Shown: positions 1-7,700 of the stretch, in pieces
Layout: each line of letters starts with the position of its first letter
Position numbering within the stretch: the first letter of the stretch is position 1
The notes under the pieces: model-generated
Databases searched by the model: none
Seen by the model: only the letters and a program-made list of their open reading frames with translations
What the model was told of the DNA's origin: nothing
Program-made: the position numbers and the translations under genes
Source of the DNA: Fidelibacterota bacterium UBA2980
GTDB taxonomy: Bacteria > Fidelibacterota > Marinisomatia > Marinisomatales > Marinisomataceae
Direction of reading: 5' to 3'
Length of the DNA stretch: 14,733 nucleotides
Assembly: GCA_002348725.1 (NCBI GenBank)
Contig: DEAO01000017.1
Span: forward strand, 6,169-20,901

Positions 1-696
1 GTAAGGTGCTTGATGCCAAAGTATGGATTTATAAGTGAGAGAAAATATATTCTTAGAGAAGTAATTCGTTTAAAAGAAATTCCATTCCATTTTCATGGAT
101 CTGACATTATATGTTCTGCTAAGAGCGCTTTTCTTCCAAAATCAAGATTGCAAGTATACTTCCTTGAAGAAAAGGGATTTTTTGGAGATTTAAATAATTT
201 GTTATATAAATCAAAAAATGGAAGATTTTTAATTGACAATGATAGAAGATTCACTTTTTATTGTATGGCAGCACTTAAAATGTTACCTAATCTATTTTGG
301 TATCCCAATGTAATTGTTTGCAGCGGATGGACATCAGCTCTTTTGCCAATGCTATTAGATGTGTTGTCAAAAGAAAACAAAGAATTTTCAAAGATTAAAA
401 CAATTTATTTAACTAATTCTCTTAATGAGGATGTGATTTTTGATGCAAAAAGTTTAGGATTAGAAAAGGAAACAATTTCCCCAATCAAATCGTTAAACTT
501 AAATCAGATTGGATGTATGTATGCAGATAGAACCATTGTTATTAATAGAGAAGGAAATAATATATCATCAAGGTTAATGAAGTTGAAAGTATTTAAAGAT
601 TCAAAGAATTGTTCTGTGGTTAATTTAAAAGGCGGTGAAGATGTTGAATATGCACCGTTATTTGACGCAGTAGATGATGCAATCAAGATTGCTTAA
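1..696 (+). CDS. Single-domain glycogen/starch synthase-like protein (GT5 N-terminal domain), 5'-partial
   Basis: The reading frame is open from base 1, so the gene begins outside the window. The TTG at 10 and ATG at 13 are internal: the residues VRCLMPKYG across them match the 'R-x-x-x-P-x-Y' segment after the first strands of the GT5 (glycogen/starch synthase) N-terminal domain. The 231 visible residues continue through that domain, including the segment VIVCSGWTSALLP, which aligns with the H-D-W-H active-site segment of GlgA. Here the His-Asp pair reads Ser-Gly. The protein stops at 694-696 where the first GT-B half should end, and the second Rossmann half, which binds most of ADP-glucose in true synthases, is absent. 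From memory, Bacteroidetes carry similar proteins of about 270 residues near panC and DUF4270 lipoprotein genes. The K-x-G-G-L motif would lie upstream and cannot be checked. Family assignment is fairly sure; glycogen synthase activity is doubtful. Confidence 0.8.
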   Translation, partial: VRCLMPKYGFISERKYILREVIRLKEIPFHFHGSDIICSAKSAFLPKSRLQVYFLEEKGFFGDLNNLLYKSKNGRFLIDNDRRFTFYCMAALKMLPNLFWYPNVIVCSGWTSALLPMLLDVLSKENKEFSKIKTIYLTNSLNEDVIFDAKSLGLEKETISPIKSLNLNQIGCMYADRTIVINREGNNISSRLMKLKVFKDSKNCSVVNLKGGEDVEYAPLFDAVDDAIKIA

Positions 697-697
697 T

Positions 698-1945
698 ATG
701 AAAAAAATGTATAAAAATATCTTATTTGTATTGTTTTTTATTATGATTTCTTGTTCAGAAGAGACAATCTTGTATGATGAGATAGATAACCCAGAATATA
801 CAATCAATACATTAACTTTACCTTTAGACAAGGAGAAAGCTTTTCAGACTCAGCCCAGTGGTTTAGGTACAAGTACAAAGTTATTTTTTGGGAATTTAAA
901 AGGTTCAGAAAATTTATTTTCTTTAGTTGAATTTACGCTATTTGGAGGCTCTCTTCCTCCTACACAATTAAGTGATCTATTAGCAGATTCAATTCAAGTG
1001 GACAGCGCACTAGTTTATTTCCAAACAAGCGATTCTTTGCAATCGTCATCAACTTTGTCTTTGTATTCAATTTTATCTGATCAAGATAGCATATTTTCTG
1101 AAGATTCAACTAACTATTATAATTTATCAGATTATCCAGATTTTGAAGGTCTTTCTAAATTAATGCATGAGATATCTTTAGAATCTGTGCAGCCGGACAC
1201 TGCTGCTGATGCACGTGATACCCTTAACTTTTTGTTTAAAGATGATAACATTGATTTAATTAAAGAATTTTTCGATACAGAACAATATCCTTCAAGAACA
1301 ATGATGTTAAAAGCGAGTAGCGATCTCGATCAATTATTTTCTATCGATAGCGAAGAAACAGGAGGCTCATATAGTCCAAAATTAAGGGTCTGGTATAAGG
1401 CAACAGTAAATGATACAACAACCATTGACACTTTTATCACATTCTTTGGATCAAGAGATATAAGCGTTGTTAAGCCACCAGAAATTACCCTTGAAGATCA
1501 TAGCTATATTTCTCTTAATTCTGGTTCTGGAAGTCGATCAATAGTAAGATATGATTTAGGTATCATTGATAGTCTTCAAAGGAACTCTATCATAAAAGAT
1601 GCAAGAATAGTTTTGAATGTTGAATCTTCCAATGTAGATGAAGATGATGATTTTTATGTTGTTGTAGGTGCATTACAAGACACAGTATCACAATGGAATT
1701 TTACAACTCCATTTCTTCCTGAAATTTATGAAGATGAATCACATCAAGTTGGTTCAGATTTTCTCATATCAAGAAAAATTCAAGATGGTAAAGTTGAAAT
1801 TCCCGTACAGGCTTTCATCCAATTATATAAAAATGGTTTAATTGAAAATAACGGATTACAGCTGTGGAGTGCTCCTGCAAATAGCCCATTTGATAAAGTA
1901 AGGTTAACTACTCAAGATGTAGAGGTTTTATATGTTAAGCCATAG
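698..1945 (+). CDS. Secreted acidic lipoprotein, possibly DUF4270-like
   Basis: This is a 415-residue predicted lipoprotein of unknown function. I chose the ATG at 698 over the in-frame ATG pair at 674/677. It lies one base after the preceding stop and gives a compact signal peptide (MKKMYKN, then a hydrophobic stretch) ending in the lipobox M-I-S-C with Cys19. The mature protein is rich in Ser, Thr, Asp and Glu and looks all-beta. Two stretches resemble each other in layout: 'IQVDSALVYFQ' followed by a short strand, and 'IIKDARIVLNVE' followed by 'FYVVVGAL' and a W-x-F. This suggests two similar sandwich domains. Its place directly after a one-domain GT5 protein recalls the Bacteroidetes GT5/DUF4270 pairing, but I cannot confirm the family. 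It overlaps the next gene by 14 nt. It is probably anchored in the outer membrane; the role is unknown. Confidence 0.7.
   Translation: MKKMYKNILFVLFFIMISCSEETILYDEIDNPEYTINTLTLPLDKEKAFQTQPSGLGTSTKLFFGNLKGSENLFSLVEFTLFGGSLPPTQLSDLLADSIQVDSALVYFQTSDSLQSSSTLSLYSILSDQDSIFSEDSTNYYNLSDYPDFEGLSKLMHEISLESVQPDTAADARDTLNFLFKDDNIDLIKEFFDTEQYPSRTMMLKASSDLDQLFSIDSEETGGSYSPKLRVWYKATVNDTTTIDTFITFFGSRDISVVKPPEITLEDHSYISLNSGSGSRSIVRYDLGIIDSLQRNSIIKDARIVLNVESSNVDEDDDFYVVVGALQDTVSQWNFTTPFLPEIYEDESHQVGSDFLISRKIQDGKVEIPVQAFIQLYKNGLIENNGLQLWSAPANSPFDKVRLTTQDVEVLYVKP
1921..1925 (+). promoter_or_regulatory. Shine-Dalgarno site of the barrel-protein gene
   Basis: AGAGG lies six bases before the ATG at 1932, inside the end of the upstream lipoprotein gene. 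It supports a start at 1932 despite the 14-nt overlap, and it is one of few recognisable ribosome binding sites in the window. Confidence 0.5.
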
Positions 1946-3209
1946 AATAATCACACTTACTTTATTGACAGGGATGTTATTTAGTCAATCTACAATGAAT
2001 GGATATGGCTATGGAATGTTCTCACATAACAATGACTCATCTTCATTAGGTTCAGGCTCAATTGGATTATTGCCAACTTTTCAAAACAATGTTTCTTTAT
2101 CAAATCCTTCAACTTGGCACAATATGCCATTTACTTTCCTATCCCTTTCTTTTGAAGGACAGAATAATTCGTTTGATGATCAGTCTTTTAGCAATTCTAA
2201 TTTATCTAGTGCAAAATTTATTATACCTGCAAAACAAAAATTATCTATCGGAATAACTTTTTCACCATTTTTGTCAAGACAATTGACAGTCTCTGACACT
2301 ACTTATCAAACATTTGTATTTAGCGAAACAGATACTCTTCAGTATTCTAGGTCAAATGAAACAAGTGGCGGATCTTCTATGATGCAATTTGCTGTAGGGT
2401 ATAACCTAAATGAAAAAGACGATATTGGTGTTGCTTTGGATGTCTTATTTGGCTCTTCAAGAAGTGTAAGAAATTTGATTATTGATAATACTGATCACTT
2501 GTTGCAATCAAGAGATTATTTTACTGGATCACTGCTTGGTTTATACTATACCACAAAGAGATTTTCTTACAAAGAGAAACCTTTATTACTTGCATTAAAT
2601 TATAATTTCTCACTCAATCCTGTTGATGTAAGAAATGAATCTTATCAAGCATTTATTGATGTTAATTCAAACAATTATCATGATAGTGCCGACTATCCTA
2701 CTGCTAGTCAAGCATTGACACCGACAGATAATACTTTTACAGATGAGATAAAGATTTCCAATTTAAAGATTGGTCTGGATTACGAGATATATGATCATTA
2801 TCATTTGCAATTTGAGTTTGATCAATGGAATAATAAAGGTAATAACAACTTATTAAGTTCAGTTTATCCTGGATATATCAAAGGGAAGAGCAGGCTCAAT
2901 GTCTCTCTTAGTAAATTTTCTAAATATTTAGCAAATAATACTTTTGAAAAAATAAACTTTAGAAGTGGTATATTTTTCGGAAATTATGACATAAAATCAA
3001 CAGGGCCAGAAAAATTAAGCAATGTAAATGAGGTTGGTTTAGCTATAGGTTTTGGTGTTAGATTTGGGTTAACAAATAATCAGCTTGATTTAGGTTATAA
3101 TTTTATACAAAGAGATAATATTTACAAAGTTGGCGTTGAAAATATCCAAGCCTTTAATGTAGGAATAAGCATTGGAGATTTATGGTTTGTAAAGAGAAGA
3201 GAGATTTAG
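1932..3209 (+). CDS. Outer-membrane beta-barrel protein of the Bacteroidetes-type 'WF-x-KR' family
   Basis: This is a 425-residue exported protein. An N-terminal signal peptide (MLSHR plus a hydrophobic core, cleavage probably near F-S-Q/S) is followed by an aromatic and Gly/Ser/Asn-rich sequence of alternating beta-strands typical of outer-membrane barrels. The start of the mature part (NGYGYGMFS, then GSGSIGLLP, then LSNPSTW) resembles the 'YSRYGIG ... GG.G ... NPASY' opening of a Bacteroidetes barrel family distantly like OmpP1/FadL. The C-terminus, with a glycine-rich strand, the LGYNF strand and the ending DLWFVKRREI, resembles that family's WF-x-KR end. A TPR protein follows 18 nt downstream, as I recall it often does in Bacteroidetes. 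The family is inferred from motifs; the function, perhaps transport of a hydrophobic compound, is not known. There are no signs of truncation. Confidence 0.65.
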   Translation: MLSHRIITLTLLTGMLFSQSTMNGYGYGMFSHNNDSSSLGSGSIGLLPTFQNNVSLSNPSTWHNMPFTFLSLSFEGQNNSFDDQSFSNSNLSSAKFIIPAKQKLSIGITFSPFLSRQLTVSDTTYQTFVFSETDTLQYSRSNETSGGSSMMQFAVGYNLNEKDDIGVALDVLFGSSRSVRNLIIDNTDHLLQSRDYFTGSLLGLYYTTKRFSYKEKPLLLALNYNFSLNPVDVRNESYQAFIDVNSNNYHDSADYPTASQALTPTDNTFTDEIKISNLKIGLDYEIYDHYHLQFEFDQWNNKGNNNLLSSVYPGYIKGKSRLNVSLSKFSKYLANNTFEKINFRSGIFFGNYDIKSTGPEKLSNVNEVGLAIGFGVRFGLTNNQLDLGYNFIQRDNIYKVGVENIQAFNVGISIGDLWFVKRREI

Positions 3210-3214
3210 GGTAT

Positions 3215-3219
3215 AGGAG
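3215..3219 (+). promoter_or_regulatory. Shine-Dalgarno site of the TPR protein gene
   Basis: AGGAG, eight bases before the ATG at 3228, is the best Shine-Dalgarno match in the window. It lies in the 18-nt gap after the barrel gene and fixes the start of the TPR protein. Confidence 0.65.
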
Positions 3220-3227
3220 ACTTAATT

Positions 3228-4568
3228 ATGAGTAATAAAAATATATGGAATTTTTTTATTGTAGGTATTCTTTTTTTTAGCATTTTAGACGCACAATGCA
3301 GGAGAGGTGATAAGCTAAGAATCTCCAACGGAGTTGAGACAAAAGAATTGGATTGTAGAGACGCTACTCGTCTAATCTATAATGAAGGATGGTATCCATA
3401 TTCTATAGAGGATGAAAGAGATGATAGATGTCCTCAGCTTGCAAGCAGTGCTCAACAATATTATGCTACCAGCAATTGGGAGTTAAGCTCTAATGCTTAT
3501 TCTGAACTTATATCACTTCGATGTGATCAATGGAATTCCGATTGGGTTAATCCTAATGACATATATCTTTATTGGGCTGTTGCTTTAGAGTATTTAGGCA
3601 AGTATGAAGAAGCTGAAGAAGCGCTTACTCAAGGTTTGGAAGAAATGCCAGATAATACCGAATTAATGAAAAGGCTTGCTTATGCGTATAAGAAGCAAGG
3701 AAAAATTGATGAGATGATTATTGAATATGAACGTTTAATGGATGAAGGCGTAGAAGATGTAGCATCTTTAAGAGATTTGGCATCGGCATATGGTCAGCAA
3801 GGTAGACAAGATGAACAAATATCAACATTAAAAAAGATATTAGATTTTGACCCTAATAATTCTTCTGTACAGTCTGATTTGGCAAAAGCATATGAAGCAT
3901 CAGGCGAAGATCCTTTAGAGGTTTTTAAAGATAGATATGATAACAATGTTGAGAATGTTTCTTATGCAACTGAATATGCAGATAAATTAATTGACAATGG
4001 TGATACGGACGAAGCAATTGACGTGCTTGAAAATACATTAAGTTATAATAGAAGCAATAGTATGTTATATATGAAGCTTGGTAGAGCATATAGCGAAAAC
4101 TCTGATTTTGAAGACGCAGTGGATGTGTTAGAAGATTTATTCGAACTAGATAGAAATAATTATCGTGTTGCAATGCTTATATCAGAAAATAGTATGGAAA
4201 TGGATGAATTTGAAGATGCATATGAATGGGCTCAAAAAGCTATAAAAATATCGAAAAGTAATGCGGAATCTTTATCTCATATGGGTAACCTATATTATAG
4301 AGCAATGCAAACATGTAGAGGAGACAATTTTTCTCGTTCCGATAAAATTGTTGCTTCAATGGCATACAACTATTTTGTGAAAGCAGAAAAGAAAGGAAAC
4401 TCAAAACATTTCAAGCAGAAAAATTGGCTTGAAAGCAATGATGTTTTATTTGGATACTCTGACTGGTTTATGACTGATAAAGATGTCCAAGCGACCGGAA
4501 AAGTAAAGCCTTCTGGTAGGTGTTATGATTGGGTAAGCGAGTCTTTACCTAAGCAAAGTGATTGGTAA
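3228..4568 (+). CDS. Exported tetratricopeptide repeat (TPR) protein with six cysteines
   Basis: This is a 446-residue protein with a signal peptide (MSNKN, hydrophobic core, cleavage probably after D-A-Q near residue 23). Helical TPR-type repeats fill about residues 70-360, for example WAVALEYLGKYEEAEEALTQ (116-135), LMKRLAYAYKKQGKIDE (146-162), LRDLASAYGQQGRQDE (181-196) and LYMKLGRAYSENSDFEDA (280-297). Cysteines stand at 24, 43, 68, 99, 363 and 432. The even number in an exported protein would suit disulfides. The C-terminal part (MQTCRGDN, then SMAYNYFVKAEK, then GRCYDWVSE) resembles the end of a Bacteroidetes TPR family that closes with a 'CW(I/V)' motif and sits beside the barrel family upstream; that comparison is from memory. 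TPR proteins usually bind other proteins, so a periplasmic scaffold or partner of the barrel protein is plausible. The start has a good ribosome binding site. Confidence 0.75.
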   Translation: MSNKNIWNFFIVGILFFSILDAQCRRGDKLRISNGVETKELDCRDATRLIYNEGWYPYSIEDERDDRCPQLASSAQQYYATSNWELSSNAYSELISLRCDQWNSDWVNPNDIYLYWAVALEYLGKYEEAEEALTQGLEEMPDNTELMKRLAYAYKKQGKIDEMIIEYERLMDEGVEDVASLRDLASAYGQQGRQDEQISTLKKILDFDPNNSSVQSDLAKAYEASGEDPLEVFKDRYDNNVENVSYATEYADKLIDNGDTDEAIDVLENTLSYNRSNSMLYMKLGRAYSENSDFEDAVDVLEDLFELDRNNYRVAMLISENSMEMDEFEDAYEWAQKAIKISKSNAESLSHMGNLYYRAMQTCRGDNFSRSDKIVASMAYNYFVKAEKKGNSKHFKQKNWLESNDVLFGYSDWFMTDKDVQATGKVKPSGRCYDWVSESLPKQSDW

Positions 4569-4575
4569 TTAATAA

Positions 4576-5859
4576 ATGTCAAATCTGAAAAATCAAGACC
4601 CTGATATTGCATCAATAATTGATTCTGAGGTTAAACGACAAAACAACTTCTTAGAATTGATTGCTTCAGAAAATTTTACTAGCAAAGCTGTATTAGAAGC
4701 TGTTGGCTCACCCCTAACAAACAAATATGCTGAAGGATATCCTGGTAGAAGATATTATGGTGGTTGTATTCATGTTGATGAAGCTGAGAATCTAGCCATT
4801 GATCGTGCAAAAAAATTATTCAAAGCAGAGTACGCAAATGTACAGCCTCATTCTGGTTCCTCTTCGAATATGGGTGTTTATTTAGCGATGTTAGAGCCTG
4901 GAGATTGCATTATGGGTCTCGATTTAAGTCACGGAGGACACTTGACTCATGGTAGTAAGGTAAGTTTTTCAGGACAAATATATAATTCAGTAACATTTCA
5001 TGTAAAAAAAGAAGATGGATTAATTGATTTTGATGATTTATTAAAAAAGGCAAAAGAACATAAACCAAAATTAATTATTTGCGGAGCTAGTGCATATCCA
5101 AGACAAGTTGAGTTTGAAAAATTTCGAGAAATAGCTGATGAGGTAGGTGCTTTTTTACATGGTGATATATGTCATAATGCAGGATTAATTGCAGCAGAAA
5201 TGCATCCTTCTCCATTTCCATATTGTCATGTGGTTTCTACTAGCACACATAAAACATTAAGAGGTCCAAGAGGGGGAATTATACTACTAGGAAAAGATTT
5301 TGAAAATCCATACGGCATCGTTGCTCCAAAGAGCGGTAGAGTAAAAATGATGTCAGAATTAATTGATGCTGCGGTAATGCCAGGCATACAGGGTGGACCA
5401 TTGATGCATGTTATTGCTGGTAAAGCGGTTGCATTCAAAGAAGCATTAGATCCTAGCTTTAAAGACTATATCAAATCTGTACTGGAAAATGCAGAATATT
5501 TTGCTGAAGAATTTAAATCAAGAGGGTATAATGTAGTTTCTGGAGGGACAGATACACATCTAGTCTTATTGGATCTACAAAATAAAGATGTTACAGGAAA
5601 GCAAGCAGAACATGCGCTAGATTTAGCAGGTATTACTTTAAACAAGAATATGGTTCCTTTTGATCCTAAGAGTCCTTTTGTTACTAGTGGAGTAAGAATT
5701 GGTTCTCCTGCATTAACAACAAGAGGTATGGGTTTAGATGAAGTGAAAATTATTGTAGATCTTATCGATAAAGTCATTATCAATAATGAAGATAAATCTG
5801 TCATTGAATCTGTAAAACAAGAAGTAAAAGAGCTTTGTAAATCATTTCCAATATATTAA
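4576..5859 (+). CDS. glyA: Serine hydroxymethyltransferase
   Basis: GlyA is a PLP-dependent cytoplasmic enzyme that interconverts serine and glycine while passing a one-carbon unit to tetrahydrofolate, so it feeds purine, thymidylate and methionine synthesis. The 427-residue length is normal for the bacterial family. Near the N-terminus the protein shows ELIASENF and the region NKYAEGYPGRRYYGG that contacts substrate and folate. The PLP-binding Lys226 lies in the signature STHKTLRGPRGG. The stretches QPHSGS and GDICHNAGL, and the C-terminal GVRIGSPALTTRGM, are also conserved. Nothing essential seems missing. It starts seven bases after the TPR gene, without a recognisable Shine-Dalgarno site, and ends two bases before the TatT-like lipoprotein gene. 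It is therefore probably co-transcribed with envelope genes with no obvious functional link. Confidence 0.97.
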   Translation: MSNLKNQDPDIASIIDSEVKRQNNFLELIASENFTSKAVLEAVGSPLTNKYAEGYPGRRYYGGCIHVDEAENLAIDRAKKLFKAEYANVQPHSGSSSNMGVYLAMLEPGDCIMGLDLSHGGHLTHGSKVSFSGQIYNSVTFHVKKEDGLIDFDDLLKKAKEHKPKLIICGASAYPRQVEFEKFREIADEVGAFLHGDICHNAGLIAAEMHPSPFPYCHVVSTSTHKTLRGPRGGIILLGKDFENPYGIVAPKSGRVKMMSELIDAAVMPGIQGGPLMHVIAGKAVAFKEALDPSFKDYIKSVLENAEYFAEEFKSRGYNVVSGGTDTHLVLLDLQNKDVTGKQAEHALDLAGITLNKNMVPFDPKSPFVTSGVRIGSPALTTRGMGLDEVKIIVDLIDKVIINNEDKSVIESVKQEVKELCKSFPIY

Positions 5860-5861
5860 TT

Positions 5862-6710
5862 ATGATAAAAAAACAGTTATATTTTTCCATCCTTGCGATT
5901 TTGATTCTTAATGCATGTTCGGCAAATAGAGATAGGATGTTTGGAGCTGATATCATTGAGTATACAATTCCCTTAACGGCAAAAAATGAAGCAAAAAAGA
6001 TTAAGAGGGATTCTTTTAATTCTGAAGTTTATTTGGATGCCTCTGAAAAATTAGTCCAATATTCTTACGCAATCCTTATGGATAAAGCAGATAGGCTTAT
6101 GTATGCTGACTACTATACTGCAAGAGAGTATTACGGAGAAGCTCTTGAGCTATTTGTTACATCCAAAGATTATATGTTAACTGCTTTGTCTTTGAGGCAC
6201 CCTAATTTTGAATCTAGAATGATGAAGAAAGAAGAAATCAGTTTTACAACCAAAGATATACCATACCTTTATTGGCTTAGCGGGTCTATGGCAGGCTGTA
6301 TATCGGCTAGCAAAGGAGATCCACAATATTTAATTGATTTATCAAATATTAGATGGTTGCTTGAAAATGCTCTTATGATTGAACCTGGTTGGAATAAAGG
6401 ATCTCTCTATTCAGCTATGATGAGTTTTTATCTTAATGATCCATCAGGCGATAAAGATTCAGAGAAAAAAGCATTAGAATATTTTGAACTTGCTGATCGT
6501 GCAGCTAACGGAAATAATATTGGTATTTATGTTACATTAGCAGAAAGTTTTGCTGTAGCAAAACAAGATAAAGAGTATTTTCTTGAATTAATCAATAAAG
6601 CATTATCAATGGATGTAAATGCGGACAAAGAAATGAAACAAGCAAATTTATTATCTAAATTAAGAGGAAAATGGTTATTAACTAGAATTGATGATCTTTT
6701 TTATATGTAG
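5862..6710 (+). CDS. TatT-like TRAP-transporter-associated TPR lipoprotein
   Basis: This is a 282-residue lipoprotein: the signal peptide ends in the lipobox L-N-A-C with Cys19. The mature part is helical. It contains PYLYWLSGSMAG, followed about twenty residues later by WLLENALMIEPGWNKGSLYS. These match the pattern I know from the TatT family ('alyWlA...' then 'll..al.ldp.y..G..'). TatT (Tp0956 of Treponema pallidum) is a TPR-like lipoprotein that forms a complex with the TRAP binding protein TatP; it has a pore-like channel and was proposed to help deliver ligand. The genes directly downstream encode a binding protein and a fused TRAP permease, exactly the expected partners, nine bases away. 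The start lies two bases after glyA and has no clear Shine-Dalgarno site. The assignment rests on motif plus context and is quite secure; the ligand is unknown. Confidence 0.87.
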   Translation: MIKKQLYFSILAILILNACSANRDRMFGADIIEYTIPLTAKNEAKKIKRDSFNSEVYLDASEKLVQYSYAILMDKADRLMYADYYTAREYYGEALELFVTSKDYMLTALSLRHPNFESRMMKKEEISFTTKDIPYLYWLSGSMAGCISASKGDPQYLIDLSNIRWLLENALMIEPGWNKGSLYSAMMSFYLNDPSGDKDSEKKALEYFELADRAANGNNIGIYVTLAESFAVAKQDKEYFLELINKALSMDVNADKEMKQANLLSKLRGKWLLTRIDDLFYM

Positions 6711-6719
6711 ATTAAAAAA

Positions 6720-7700
6720 ATGAAAAAAATTATAAATAGTATTTTTTTATTAGCTATATGTTCAGGGACATTATTATCTAAGCCTATTGTTATCAAGCTT
6801 GCTACGTTAGCTCCTGAAGGAACCGAATACTACAATTTACTTCTTGAAATGGGACAGAGATGGCAAGAAGAGACAAATGGAGAGGTTATACTTCGAATTT
6901 ATCCAAATGGTGTTGTTGGGCGTGAAAGTGACACTATTCGAAAGATGCGCATTGGGCAAATTCAAGCTTCTGCAATGTCTTCTATTGGTCTTTCTGATCT
7001 TACAGACCAGATTCAAGCGTTTACAATACCAATGGGGTTTAAAGACTATGATGATGTAGAGAAAGTCAAAGATGCAATGTTTGATGATATAAGTGATGGG
7101 CTTTCTGATAGCGGATTCAAGCTATTATTTTTGGTTGATATTGGATGGGTTTATTGGTTTTCTGCAGATGAGGTTGCGGTTCCAGAAGACTTAAAAAATG
7201 CTAAGATTTATACAACAGCTGGAGACTATGTCACTGTTGAGCTTTTCAAGGAATTTGGCTTCAATGCAGTGCCTGTATCAGAGACAGATATTCTTACTAG
7301 TTTGCAAACAGGAATGATTAATACTGTTCAAACTGTACCTATATTATCTCTAAGCTCTGGTTGGTTTGCCTTAATGCCAAACATGTTAGATTTGAAATGG
7401 GCTGTATTTATTGGAGCAGTTATTCTTGATGAAAGAGTCTGGTCAAAAATACGACCTGAACATCAAAAAGTAATGATGGAAATCGCACATGAAATTGGTG
7501 AAAAATATAAAGAAACTGGTAGAAAAACAGAAGCGCAAGCAATTAAAATAATGGAAGAGAATGGCATGAAAATTACAACCCCAACAGCCGAACAGTTAAA
7601 AATATGGGAAGATTTCAAAGAAGAAATTATGCCTGATGTGATTGATACATTTGTTTCTGAAGAGATTTATGAAAAAGTAAATTCTGCAATTAATGAATAG
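6720..7700 (+). CDS. dctP: TRAP transporter periplasmic solute-binding protein (DctP/TatP type)
   Basis: This is a 326-residue binding protein, the normal length for the DctP family. A signal peptide (MKKIINS, hydrophobic core) leads into IKLATLAPEGTEYYN and the domain-I segment VILRIYPNGVVGRESD. The hinge region PEDLKNAKIYTTAGD is followed by PVSETDILTSLQTGMINTVQ, the counterpart of the family's 'sElytALqtGvvDg' segment. In most carboxylate-binding TRAP proteins the K-I-x position is Arg, which grips the substrate carboxylate; here it is Tyr164. The Cys in LAIC is preceded by Ile, so it is not a good lipobox. The protein is probably soluble in the periplasm, unlike the Treponema TatP lipoprotein. 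The start follows an A-rich tract nine bases after the TatT gene. The end overlaps the permease gene by 8 nt, which implies coupled translation. Substrate unknown. Confidence 0.93.
   Translation: MKKIINSIFLLAICSGTLLSKPIVIKLATLAPEGTEYYNLLLEMGQRWQEETNGEVILRIYPNGVVGRESDTIRKMRIGQIQASAMSSIGLSDLTDQIQAFTIPMGFKDYDDVEKVKDAMFDDISDGLSDSGFKLLFLVDIGWVYWFSADEVAVPEDLKNAKIYTTAGDYVTVELFKEFGFNAVPVSETDILTSLQTGMINTVQTVPILSLSSGWFALMPNMLDLKWAVFIGAVILDERVWSKIRPEHQKVMMEIAHEIGEKYKETGRKTEAQAIKIMEENGMKITTPTAEQLKIWEDFKEEIMPDVIDTFVSEEIYEKVNSAINE

Noticed and set aside
10..15. TTG/ATG at 10 and 13 as the start of the first gene
   Set aside because: The frame is open back to base 1, and the residues encoded before and across these codons (VRCLMPKYG) already match the middle of the GT5 domain, so they are internal.
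674..697. Earlier in-frame ATG codons for the lipoprotein at 674 and 677
   Set aside because: They would put MMQSRLLN before the signal peptide and overlap the upstream gene. The ATG at 698 gives a normal lipoprotein signal right after the stop codon.
3251..3278. T7 and T8 runs in the signal-peptide part of the TPR gene as a phase-variation switch
   Set aside because: The runs are short for slippage control and encode the Phe-rich hydrophobic core expected in an AT-rich genome. A frame change could be tested only with read data.
5226..5804. Open frames on the minus strand inside glyA
   Set aside because: Their translations match no known family, and they lie antisense to a strongly conserved enzyme gene. 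They are by-products of glyA codon use.
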